Assembly: GCA_905181745.1 (NCBI GenBank)
Contig: CAJIYV010000095.1
Coordinates: forward strand, 1-8,838
Length of the DNA stretch: 8,838 nucleotides
Direction: 5' to 3'
From: an uncultured Actinomycetes bacterium
GTDB lineage: Bacteria; Actinomycetota; Actinomycetes; S36-B12
Shown here: piece by piece, positions 1 through 5,466 of the stretch
Numbering within the stretch: position 1 is the stretch's first letter
Layout: each line of letters opens with the position of its first letter
Notes under the pieces: generated by a model
Database searches by the model: none
What the model was told of the DNA's origin: nothing
The model's input: only the letters and a program-made list of their open reading frames with translations
Program-made: the position numbers and the translations under genes

Positions 1-658
1 GCACAACGCGAAAGCGGGTCTTCGATCGGGAGACGCAAAGATCAAGATTGGCACGGCCACCAGCTCTCTGGACACGCGGAAGACCGAGCAGGCACACGTC
101 GTGATGGGAACGCGCGGAATGATTCGGGGCGATGACCGTCGTTTTACTGGGGCGATCCTATCCACCGTATTAGGTGGGGGCATGAGTTCTCGACTTTTCC
201 AAGCGGTGCGCGAACAACGTGGACTCGCCTATTCCGTGTTCGCGTACTCGCAGAGCTTCCGTGACTCAGGGATTTTCGGAATTTACGCTGGTTGTATTCC
301 CACAAAGTTGGATCAAGTTCTTGACGTGTGTCAGAACGAGCTTGCTGACTTAGTTGACAAAGGGGTCACGAATTCGGAACTGCGAAGAGCCAAGGGCCAG
401 GTAAAAGGTGGAACAGTGCTTGGCCAAGAAGATACGGGAGCCCGCATGAGCCGCATCGCTAAATCGGAGTTGTACCAAGAGGAACTGCTCTGCGTGGAAG
501 ACGTCCTCGCACGGGTAGATCAAGTAGAGGTTTCGAATGTAAATGCCATGGCGAGGGAATTTCTCAGCGAACCATTAGCCCTAAGCGTGATCGGCCCGTA
601 CAAGAAGTTGAACCCTCCCATAGGCTTTGTACCTCCGCTTTCGATCTCGCGCGCATAG
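1..658 (+). CDS. M16-family peptidase (pitrilysin type), C-terminal part, 5' end outside window
   Basis: The frame is open from base 2 to the TAG at 656-658 with no internal stop, giving 218 visible residues; the true start lies upstream. What is seen is the C-terminal M16 domain: a KTEQAHVVMG strand, a glycine-rich GGGMSSRLFQ turn, then VREQRGLAYSV, the conserved Arg/Tyr-bearing segment of the non-catalytic half that helps close over peptide substrate. The zinc-binding HxxEH half would lie before the window. Family members are soluble zinc metallopeptidases; in actinobacteria this one commonly follows pnp (polynucleotide phosphorylase) and precedes dapB. dapB begins 12 bases after the stop, so the two are probably co-transcribed. 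An internal GTG-ATG at 101-106 is not a real start because the family homology continues upstream of it. Family assignment is firm; the natural substrate is unknown. Confidence 0.9.
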   Translation, partial: HNAKAGLRSGDAKIKIGTATSSLDTRKTEQAHVVMGTRGMIRGDDRRFTGAILSTVLGGGMSSRLFQAVREQRGLAYSVFAYSQSFRDSGIFGIYAGCIPTKLDQVLDVCQNELADLVDKGVTNSELRRAKGQVKGGTVLGQEDTGARMSRIAKSELYQEELLCVEDVLARVDQVEVSNVNAMAREFLSEPLALSVIGPYKKLNPPIGFVPPLSISRA

Positions 659-670
659 GGAAGGACAGCC

Positions 671-1423
671 ATGGGCAAGAAGATCCGAGTAGGCGTTATT
701 GGTGCAAATGGCAAAATGGGGTCCAGCGTGGTCGCAGCCATACAAACTGACGCACAATGTGAATTGGTCGCAGCGGTAGACATTGATGATTCACTGGAAG
801 AGTTATTGAAGGCACGTTGTGAAGTAGTGGTGGATTTCACCAACCCTGCAGTCGTGATGGAGAATCTTGCTTTTTGTATCAAAAATGGAATTAATGCGGT
901 GGTGGGAACATCGGGTCTTACGCCCGAACGTGTTGAAACTCTCGAGCTCTGGGCAGGTCAACGAGCAAATTCGCGAGTTCTTATCGCACCGAATTTTAGT
1001 ATGGGTGCAGTTCTCATGGTTGCATTTTCCGCAATCGCAGCACCATATTTTGAATCCGTTGAAATTGTTGAGTCTCACCACCCAGAAAAAGTGGATGCGC
1101 CTTCAGGGACGGCTCGCTTCACAGCCGAAAAGATTGCGGAAGCCAGGCAGGGTCACGCCCCCAGCCCGGATGCAACAGATCCTCAAGATCTGGGCGCGCG
1201 AGGGACCAGCGTGAATGGGGTCCCGATTCATTCGGTGAGATTACGCGGATTGGTCGCTCACCAGGAAGTAGTATTTGGGTCGACCGGTGAAACCCTCACG
1301 ATCACACATGACTCACTGAACCGCGATTCTTTCATGCAGGGCGTGTTGATTGCTATCAAGGAAATTAACCATATTGATGGAGTCGTGGTTGGCCTAGAAA
1401 ATGTCCTTCCGCTAGGAGGCTGA
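671..1423 (+). CDS. dapB: 4-hydroxy-tetrahydrodipicolinate reductase DapB
   Basis: A 250-residue protein, the usual length for actinobacterial DapB. It reduces the DapA product with NAD(P)H to tetrahydrodipicolinate in the cytoplasmic diaminopimelate/lysine pathway. Visible motifs: the Rossmann dinucleotide loop GANGKMG at residues 11-17, VVDFTNP at 53-59, GTSGL at 79-83, APNFSMG at 106-112, and the family signature ESHHPEKVDAPSGTA at 134-148, which holds the catalytic His pair and Lys140. The C-terminal part (GTSVNGVPIHSVRLRG, then HQEVVFGSTGETLTITHDS) is the substrate-binding and tetramer region. The ATG at 671 is chosen because the GKKIRVGVIGANG strand begins immediately after it and a purine-rich AGGGAAGGA stretch (657-665) lies just upstream. 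It follows the M16 gene by 12 bases and meets the minus-strand membrane-protein gene tail to tail. No missing key residue is seen. Confidence 0.97.
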   Translation: MGKKIRVGVIGANGKMGSSVVAAIQTDAQCELVAAVDIDDSLEELLKARCEVVVDFTNPAVVMENLAFCIKNGINAVVGTSGLTPERVETLELWAGQRANSRVLIAPNFSMGAVLMVAFSAIAAPYFESVEIVESHHPEKVDAPSGTARFTAEKIAEARQGHAPSPDATDPQDLGARGTSVNGVPIHSVRLRGLVAHQEVVFGSTGETLTITHDSLNRDSFMQGVLIAIKEINHIDGVVVGLENVLPLGG

Positions 1424-1463
1424 GAGCGTGATCTTCCATCGGTTCACCGGAACTGCCAAACCT

Positions 1464-1997
1464 CTATTCGGGAACGCTCCACCTGCGCAGTAACTGAAAA
1501 AGTACATCTAGTCTTTCGCCGGTGAATACGCCGTCAATGCTGCCAAAGTAAATATGTGTCATGAGGTCTGGTCCACGTGTCGGACTCAGTGCGACTCTGC
1601 GGCTGCGAACACCAATGGGGATTCCTTAAATTGCCCAGGTGGTGTGCCGTAGCTCAACTGAATAACTATTGCGCCAAAGCCCGGAGTGCGTGGCCAACAG
1701 TGTGACTATTTTGAAACCGTTCCCATTAACAAACGTTCCCAGCATCCAGCTACGAAAAACTAACACGCAAATACTTGCAGTCATGGTGCCAATAAACGCT
1801 GCTTCGATTAGCGGGATCCCCGATGTCGCATAAACAACGCTAATTGCCAGCAGCGACATCACGCCGAGTGTCAGTGGTACCAAGACAGCTAGCCGGAACA
1901 GGCCACGCCGGCCCACGCGTTGCAGCCGTCGCAAGTCTGGTTCGGGATATCGCCACACGGCCCCAAAGATTGGTTTGCGAAATGAAGGTTCACCCAT
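1464..1997 (-). pseudogene. PH-like small membrane protein gene interrupted by an in-frame TAA
   Basis: Read from the ATG at 1997, which overlaps the azlD stop by one base (TAATG). The first 123 residues have a soluble N-terminus, two likely membrane segments (about 34-56 and 61-84), then GTFVNGNGFKIVTLL and VELRHTTWAI, the pattern of small actinobacterial membrane proteins with a PH-like domain. At 1626-1628 the frame meets TAA, but the same frame continues for 53 sense codons (GIPIGVRSRR at the start, RWSVPE at the end) to a TAG at 1464-1466. The continuation reads as natural protein and would complete a 177-residue product. I infer a nonsense mutation, or possibly a sequencing error, rather than a true C-terminus. 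If TAA is obeyed, a 123-residue truncated protein (1626-1997) is made. A frame-compatible extension upstream to 2366 is only a shadow of azlD and azlC. Function is not known; the PH call is from pattern recognition. Confidence 0.72.
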
Positions 1998-2305
1998 TAG
2001 GGCATCCACCCTAACCAGCGAATCAGCGCGGTACTTGCCGCGGCAGCAATAATTACCACAAGAAAGGGCGCTCTTAGTAGCAGGGCAACTACTGCAACGC
2101 CCAGCCCAAGGACCCGAGCGTCGATGAGAAATGCTTGGTCGCTGGCGAATGTTTGAACAGCTACCAACGCCGCGAGTAGTGATACGGGAAGCAAGCCGGT
2201 CATTCGTCGGACTGATTCCCGTTCCAACATTGCTTGGGGCAGCAAATAGCCGAGTAGTTTTTCCACATAAGTGCCTAATGAGGCAATAAGGATGCTCGCC
2301 CACAT
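1997..2305 (-). CDS. azlD: AzlD-family branched-chain amino acid transport subunit
   Basis: A 102-residue, very hydrophobic protein typical in length for the AzlD family (small partner of AzlC; related to the BrnE subunit of the Corynebacterium BrnFE exporter). Several membrane segments cover most of the chain. Family-like stretches are RRMTGLLPVSLLAALVAVQT at residues 33-52, DARVLGLGVAVVALLL at 62-77, and RAPFLVVIIAAAASTALIRW at 78-97. The small subunit is thought to form an inner-membrane complex with the large one for export of leucine, isoleucine, valine and sometimes methionine; substrate here is inferred only from family. The start ATG at 2305 lies 2 bases after the azlC stop, and the GAGGA that serves as its ribosome site sits inside the last azlC codons, so translation is probably coupled. 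Its own TAA overlaps the next ATG. Confidence 0.9.
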   Translation of the reverse strand: MWASILIASLGTYVEKLLGYLLPQAMLERESVRRMTGLLPVSLLAALVAVQTFASDQAFLIDARVLGLGVAVVALLLRAPFLVVIIAAAASTALIRWLGWMP

Positions 2306-2307
2306 GA

Positions 2308-3060
2308 CTAATTTTCCTCAGCAGGTGTGGAGGTCTTGCTCCACAATAGGCTCGCAGCAACCGCAACTAGGGCGCTAAAGAGTACGGGAAGCCCGGGGCG
2401 CAGAAAGGGAATCAATATCATGGCCAACGCAGCGCTGGCCACAGCTACGGTCCACATTTTGCGATTTTCGCTGCTGGATCCTGCCGTGAGGCGGGGCCAG
2501 AGCAAGGCGAGAAAGCCAGCTGGGATTGCGGCATCAAGGCCCAAAACTCCTGGGTCTGAAAGTGCGCTGGCACCTAGGGAACCTAATGCTGTACCGATAT
2601 TCCAAAAAACGTAGACACTGAGTCCGGTGGCAAAAAAAGCGCGACGAGACGCCTTTCTCGATGCGTTGTATCGCAATGCCATCGCGGTTGACTCGTCAAT
2701 TGTCAAAAGAGCCGTATAAGGCACTTCCTTTTTCTTTGGCGTGAGCACTGGCCCTAATGAGAGAGCGTACAAACTATTGCGAGCACCGAGTAGGAGCGCG
2801 GTGACCACCGCGATCACTGCGCCACCACCGGCTCCAATCACGCCAACAAAAGCAAATTGAGAAGCACCGGTGAACATGAAAAGTGACAGGGATTGAGTTT
2901 GCAGAACGCTCAACCCACTGGCGACCGAGATTGCGCCAAACGAGAGGGCATAGGCGCCGGTAGCGATTCCTATTCCCAGCGCATTGGTGTGAATCGACTG
3001 GCTTTCACCACCGGATTTGCGGTGGTTGCTCATCCAACCCATCCATCCCATCCAACCCAT
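2308..3060 (-). CDS. azlC: AzlC-family branched-chain amino acid permease
   Basis: Up to 250 residues, large subunit of an AzlC/AzlD (BrnF/BrnE-like) exporter in the cytoplasmic membrane. The family is linked to efflux of branched-chain amino acids and azaleucine resistance in Bacillus. Seen: a hydrophobic GIGIATGAYALSFGAI entry segment (residues 29-44), FTGASQFAFVG (63-73, the most recognisable family motif), LLGARNSLYALSLGPVL (90-106), a DEST turn at 122-125, VFWNIGTALGSLGA (151-164), and LDAAIPAGFLALLWP (175-189). The N-terminus is odd: MGWMGWMGWM encoded by a 9-base tandem repeat offers four in-frame ATG codons (3060, 3051, 3042, 3033). None has a strong ribosome site; GGGG lies 4 bases before the first. 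The family-like sequence begins well after all four, so the real start could be 3033, giving MSNHRKS and a 241-residue protein. It is the first of three tightly spaced minus-strand genes. Confidence 0.9.
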   Translation of the reverse strand: MGWMGWMGWMSNHRKSGGESQSIHTNALGIGIATGAYALSFGAISVASGLSVLQTQSLSLFMFTGASQFAFVGVIGAGGGAVIAVVTALLLGARNSLYALSLGPVLTPKKKEVPYTALLTIDESTAMALRYNASRKASRRAFFATGLSVYVFWNIGTALGSLGASALSDPGVLGLDAAIPAGFLALLWPRLTAGSSSENRKMWTVAVASAALAMILIPFLRPGLPVLFSALVAVAASLLWSKTSTPAEEN

Positions 3061-3176
3061 GTTGCCCCTAACAATCGCAAATGTGATTGGGTCAGGTTAA
3101 CGGCTGTGATCATGGTGATTCCATCCGAGTACCTGTCCATTTGGCGTGGGCAACGTGGCTGCTGATTCTCAGTCAT
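3030..3176 (-). CDS. Possible small upstream ORF / leader peptide before azlC
   Basis: A 48-codon frame on the minus strand starts at ATG 3176 and stops at TGA 3030-3032, where it overlaps the fourth azlC ATG (3031-3033) as ATGA. A shorter version starts at ATG 3113 (27 residues, MITAVNLTQSHLRLLGA then a Trp-rich tail) and has GGATGGA at a reasonable ribosome-site distance; the 48-residue version has only a weak purine run upstream. The last residues read TWVGWDGWVG, coming from the tandem repeat in this frame. The ATGA junction is the arrangement expected of translational coupling, and a small leader peptide before an amino acid exporter is plausible. There is no homology I recognise and the frame is short enough to be chance, so this is a candidate only. 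Confidence 0.22.
   Translation of the reverse strand: MTENQQPRCPRQMDRYSDGITMITAVNLTQSHLRLLGATWVGWDGWVG
3034..3060 (-). repeat. 9-base tandem repeat (three copies) at the azlC start
   Basis: On the minus strand the unit ATGGGWTGG is present three times head to tail; the middle copy differs by one base (A for T at the sixth position). It is followed directly by a further ATG (3033). Because the unit is a multiple of three, gain or loss of copies would leave the azlC frame intact but change the number of start codons and the distance from any upstream signal. Read in azlC's frame it gives Met-Gly-Trp three times; in the overlapping small ORF frame it gives a Trp/Gly-rich peptide end. The repeat itself is directly visible; any function is inference. 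Confidence 0.9.
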
Positions 3177-3241
3177 ATGCTCACTTCTCGGGCTCGCAAA
3201 TGGATCGATTCCACACTCTAAGCGGTAATTGCCGCGTCTCG
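3061..3241 (-). promoter_or_regulatory. Intergenic region upstream of azlCD, probable promoter
   Basis: This 181-base stretch separates the GNAT stop (3242) from the first azlC ATG and is the only sizeable gap inside the minus-strand block, so a promoter for azlC-azlD and the membrane-protein gene is expected here. On the minus strand a TAGAGT hexamer (about 3211-3216) fits the TANNNT -10 pattern, and a TTGCGA with a TATGAC about 16 bases downstream is a second weak candidate. Neither has a convincing partner. No rho-independent terminator for the GNAT gene (stem followed by a T run) was found, so read-through from GNAT is also possible. The only open frame noted is the small one described separately. 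Confidence 0.35.
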
Positions 3242-3775
3242 TTATTCGGTCTCCAGACTCGTGATCAACTCAATTTGGTGTACGACGATCGTGCGGTCGG
3301 GGTCGTCGGTAGCCGTGCCAAGGGTTCGGCTGGCACCGGAAATTCCCCACCCGGTGGACTCCAAGAAAAGTCGACCGTCATGTTGGTCTTCATTGAGCCA
3401 GCAACTTAATCGCACACATCCACTTCTGTGAGCGAGGTCGGCTGCCGCATTGAGTAACCGTGATCCGATCAGAGTTCGGCGTAGATCAGGGGCCACTTCG
3501 ATCAGCGATAGGTGCCCTATTTCCTGGTCAAATTCGACCGCCGCAACGCCGACGAGAACTCCGTCTCGCTCGCAGATGAGTACGCGCCCGCGGGTTCCTT
3601 GATCAGTTATCGCGTGCGCCCACTGAGATTGGACATCCTCGGGATCAAGTAGGCGTGCAATCTCAGGGTGAGAGCGCTTCCAGTTTGTGATTTGAAGAAG
3701 CGCGATCTGATCGGAGTCTGTGGCGTCCGCCAATCGAGTTGTGTCCACGTCATTACGGTATCTGTGTCTGATCAC
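3242..3775 (-). CDS. GNAT-family N-acetyltransferase
   Basis: A 177-residue protein with the GNAT fold signature, expected to transfer an acetyl group from acetyl-CoA to an amine; the acceptor is unknown. Seen: a helical N-terminal half with NWKRSHPEI (31-39) and DPEDVQSQWAHAI (44-56); the strand pair GRVLICERDGVLVGVAAVEF (63-82); HLSLIEVAPDLRRTLIGSRLLNAA (88-111), the acetyl-CoA strand-loop-helix; and GRLFLESTGWGISGASRTLG (134-153), the usual C-terminal element of actinobacterial GNATs. The pyrophosphate loop is degenerate: R-x-x-G-x-G appears as RRTLIG, with Leu in place of the first Gly. The start is GTG at 3775 without a clear ribosome site; a later GTG in the DVDTTR segment (residue 10) is an alternative. 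It is divergent from thyX with only 17 bases between the two start codons, and azlC follows 181 bases downstream. Confidence 0.85.
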   Translation of the reverse strand: MIRHRYRNDVDTTRLADATDSDQIALLQITNWKRSHPEIARLLDPEDVQSQWAHAITDQGTRGRVLICERDGVLVGVAAVEFDQEIGHLSLIEVAPDLRRTLIGSRLLNAAADLAHRSGCVRLSCWLNEDQHDGRLFLESTGWGISGASRTLGTATDDPDRTIVVHQIELITSLETE

Positions 3776-3779
3776 GCAG

Positions 3780-3792
3780 TAGGATCAGGATC
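3780..3792 (+). promoter_or_regulatory. thyX start signals: tandem AGGATC and possible -10 hexamer
   Basis: Between the divergent GNAT and thyX starts lie two tandem copies of AGGATC (3781-3792). AGGA at 3781-3784 stands 8 bases before the thyX GTG and can serve as its ribosome site. The overlapping TAGGAT (3780-3785) also fits the actinobacterial TANNNT -10 pattern and would place transcription start at or next to the GTG, giving a leaderless message. The two readings compete and the sequence cannot decide. Any thyX -35 region would lie inside the GNAT coding sequence. Confidence 0.35.
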
Positions 3793-4506
3793 GTGGGAAT
3801 CGAGTTTCGAAGTGACATCACCGTTGAGTTGGTCCGTGCTAATGCAAGTGATGCTGACGTTGTTTTCGCTGCGCGAGTCTCAACTGTGGGGGAGCAGTCG
3901 CTCGAAGACGTGGATGCTGATCCCCAGCGTAGCGTCGGCTTGATCAATTATTTAATGCGCGACCGTCATGGTAGCCCGTTTGAACATAATTCCATGACCT
4001 TCTTCGTGAAGGCGCCAATTTTTGTGTGGCGCGAACATATGCGCCACCGGATCGCGAGTTACAACGAAGAATCTGGTCGCTACCGTGAGTTACTCCCGGT
4101 CTTTTACGTTCCCAGCCATGAACGTCCACTTGTACAGTCGGGGAAGCCGGGCGCATACGAGTTTCACCCGGGCACCCCGGCCCAATCTGAGCTGGTGGAA
4201 CGCACTATCCAAGAATCCTGTACCGCTGCCTACTCGGGTTATCTGGAGATGCTCGAGGCAGGTGTTGCCCGTGAAGTTGCGCGAATGGTGCTTCCCGTGA
4301 CCATTTATTCATCGGCGTATGTCACCATGAATGCGCGAGCCCTCATGAATTTCCTTTCCCTCCGGCGCAAAGTGGAGGGATCACATTTCGTGTCCTACCC
4401 GCAGCGGGAGATTGAAATGGTTGCAGAAGTCTATGAAGATCATTTTGCAGAGTTGATGCCATTGACACATTCGGCATTCAATGAGCATGGGCGGGTTGCG
4501 CCTTAG
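3793..4506 (+). CDS. thyX: Flavin-dependent thymidylate synthase ThyX
   Basis: A 237-residue protein, normal length for ThyX. It methylates dUMP to dTMP using methylenetetrahydrofolate as carbon donor and FAD/NADPH as reductant, in the cytoplasm as a homotetramer; it is unrelated in sequence to ThyA. The decisive motif RHRxxSxNExSxRY is present as RHRIASYNEESGRY at 84-97 and includes the ThyX signature RHR-x7-S (Arg84 to Ser94). Also seen are HGSPFEHNSMTFFVKAP (59-75), an FAD/active-site stretch, YVPS at 105-108, ARMVLPVTIYSSAYVTMNAR (163-182) and ALMNFLSLRR (183-192), which carry conserved nucleotide-binding residues. The start is GTG at 3793, with AGGA 8 bases upstream; the MGIEFRSDITVELV beginning is in register with typical ThyX N-termini. 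dapA follows after 34 bases. This pairing of thyX with dapA is common in actinobacteria. All key residues look intact. Confidence 0.97.
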   Translation: MGIEFRSDITVELVRANASDADVVFAARVSTVGEQSLEDVDADPQRSVGLINYLMRDRHGSPFEHNSMTFFVKAPIFVWREHMRHRIASYNEESGRYRELLPVFYVPSHERPLVQSGKPGAYEFHPGTPAQSELVERTIQESCTAAYSGYLEMLEAGVAREVARMVLPVTIYSSAYVTMNARALMNFLSLRRKVEGSHFVSYPQREIEMVAEVYEDHFAELMPLTHSAFNEHGRVAP

Positions 4507-4534
4507 CCGGTCACGTGGCCGGTCACGATAGGCT
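4506..4534 (+). promoter_or_regulatory. Repeat/palindrome and candidate promoter upstream of dapA
   Basis: The 34-base thyX-dapA gap contains a perfect 10-base direct repeat GCCGGTCACG (4506-4515 and 4518-4527; the first copy uses the last base of the thyX stop). Overlapping it is a 16-base imperfect inverted repeat, 4507-4522, centred on CACGTG with one mismatched pair. Just downstream, TAGGCT (4529-4534) fits the TANNNT -10 pattern and lies 6 bases before the dapA ATG at 4541, which would give a leaderless dapA message. No -35 consensus is seen; the repeat occupies that position, as an operator or activator site would. There is no T run, so it does not look like a terminator. Repeats are visible; the regulatory role is inference. 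Confidence 0.45.
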
Positions 4535-4540
4535 TTGTGT

Positions 4541-5431
4541 ATGAAAAGTCCGTTCGGAGTGATGCTCACCGCGATGATCACACCCTTCCAGCCTGACGGC
4601 GGTCAAGATCTAGACGGAGCCCAGCGCTTAGCGAGCCACTTGGTCGACAATCTTGGTCATGAAGGACTCGTCATCAATGGAACTACTGGGGAAGCCGCAA
4701 CGAAAACTGATGCTGAGGATCTGGCACTTTTGCAGGCGGTAGTGGAAGCCGTGGGAGATCGGGCCACGGTGGTCGCTGGGGTGGGAACCAATGACACCAC
4801 ACACTCGATTTCTAGCGCGAAAGCGGCCCAAAAGGTTGGCGTGCACGCACTCATGGCGGCTGCACCGTATTACAATCGGCCACCTCAGCAGGGAATTTTT
4901 GAGCATTTCTGGGCAATCGCTGATAGCACCGAATTACCACTGATGACCTATGACATCCCTCGCCGCACCGGGGTGGAGATTGAAACGGAAACCCTGGTCC
5001 GATTGGCGGAGCATCCCCGGATAATCGCGAATAAAGATGCAAAGGGTGACCTCGAAGCATCCCAATGGGTCATGGCGCGCACAGATTTGGCGTGGTACAG
5101 CGGTGAAGACTCACTCAACCTTGCATTGCTGGCATTGGGTGCCGGTGGGATGGTGTCTGTCGTGGGTCATCTGGTGGGGGATCGTCTCGCAAAAATGGCG
5201 AAGCTGTTTTGGAACGGTGAAGTTGAGGCCGCTCGCGCGATAAATGAATCACTTTTGCCCGTGTACACGGGGGTGTTTCGCGCTCAAGGCGTAATTTTGA
5301 TTAAGGCTGCGCTAAACCTTCAAGGCCTGCCCAGCGGACCGGTTCGACTTCCATTAGTAAATGCAACCCCGAGCGAGATCGAACAATTACGCATTGATCT
5401 GGCTGCCGGAGGTGTTGTTCCCTTTGCGTGA
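4541..5431 (+). CDS. dapA: 4-hydroxy-tetrahydrodipicolinate synthase DapA
   Basis: From ATG 4541 this is a 296-residue protein, the family's usual size. It condenses pyruvate with aspartate semialdehyde, the first committed step of the diaminopimelate/lysine pathway; DapB (671-1423) takes the next step. The N-acetylneuraminate-lyase type TIM barrel shows NGTTGE (46-51; Thr48/Thr49 of the proton relay), PYYNRPPQQGI (109-119), TYDIPRRTG (136-144; Tyr137 and the substrate-binding Arg142), and the Schiff-base Lys165 in NKDAKGD (164-170). GGMVSVVGHLVGDRL (202-216) is the characteristic actinobacterial version of the late barrel segment. The frame extends back to a TTG at 4535, but ATG 4541 gives a better N-terminus (MKSPFGVMLTAMITPF). 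No good ribosome site precedes it, which fits leaderless translation. The TGA overlaps a possible upstream rnj start at 5428. Confidence 0.97.
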   Translation: MKSPFGVMLTAMITPFQPDGGQDLDGAQRLASHLVDNLGHEGLVINGTTGEAATKTDAEDLALLQAVVEAVGDRATVVAGVGTNDTTHSISSAKAAQKVGVHALMAAAPYYNRPPQQGIFEHFWAIADSTELPLMTYDIPRRTGVEIETETLVRLAEHPRIIANKDAKGDLEASQWVMARTDLAWYSGEDSLNLALLALGAGGMVSVVGHLVGDRLAKMAKLFWNGEVEAARAINESLLPVYTGVFRAQGVILIKAALNLQGLPSGPVRLPLVNATPSEIEQLRIDLAAGGVVPFA

Positions 5432-5466
5432 TGTGCGCTTTCGAGAAAATATTAAGGACTGATTAC

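Noticed and set aside
1424..1463. Bidirectional terminator between dapB and the convergent membrane-protein gene
   Set aside because: Only a 4-base CGGT/ACCG pairing with a 2-base loop and no T run was found.
1998..2366. Upstream 123-codon extension of the minus-strand membrane-protein frame
   Set aside because: It overlaps azlD and the end of azlC in another frame and its sequence (many Cys, Arg, Ser) is unlike a natural protein; the ATG at 1997 overlapping the azlD stop is the better start.
2893..3409. Plus-strand open frames crossing the azlC 5' end and the GNAT gene
   Set aside because: They run antisense to recognisable AzlC and GNAT frames, have no family resemblance and no ribosome site.
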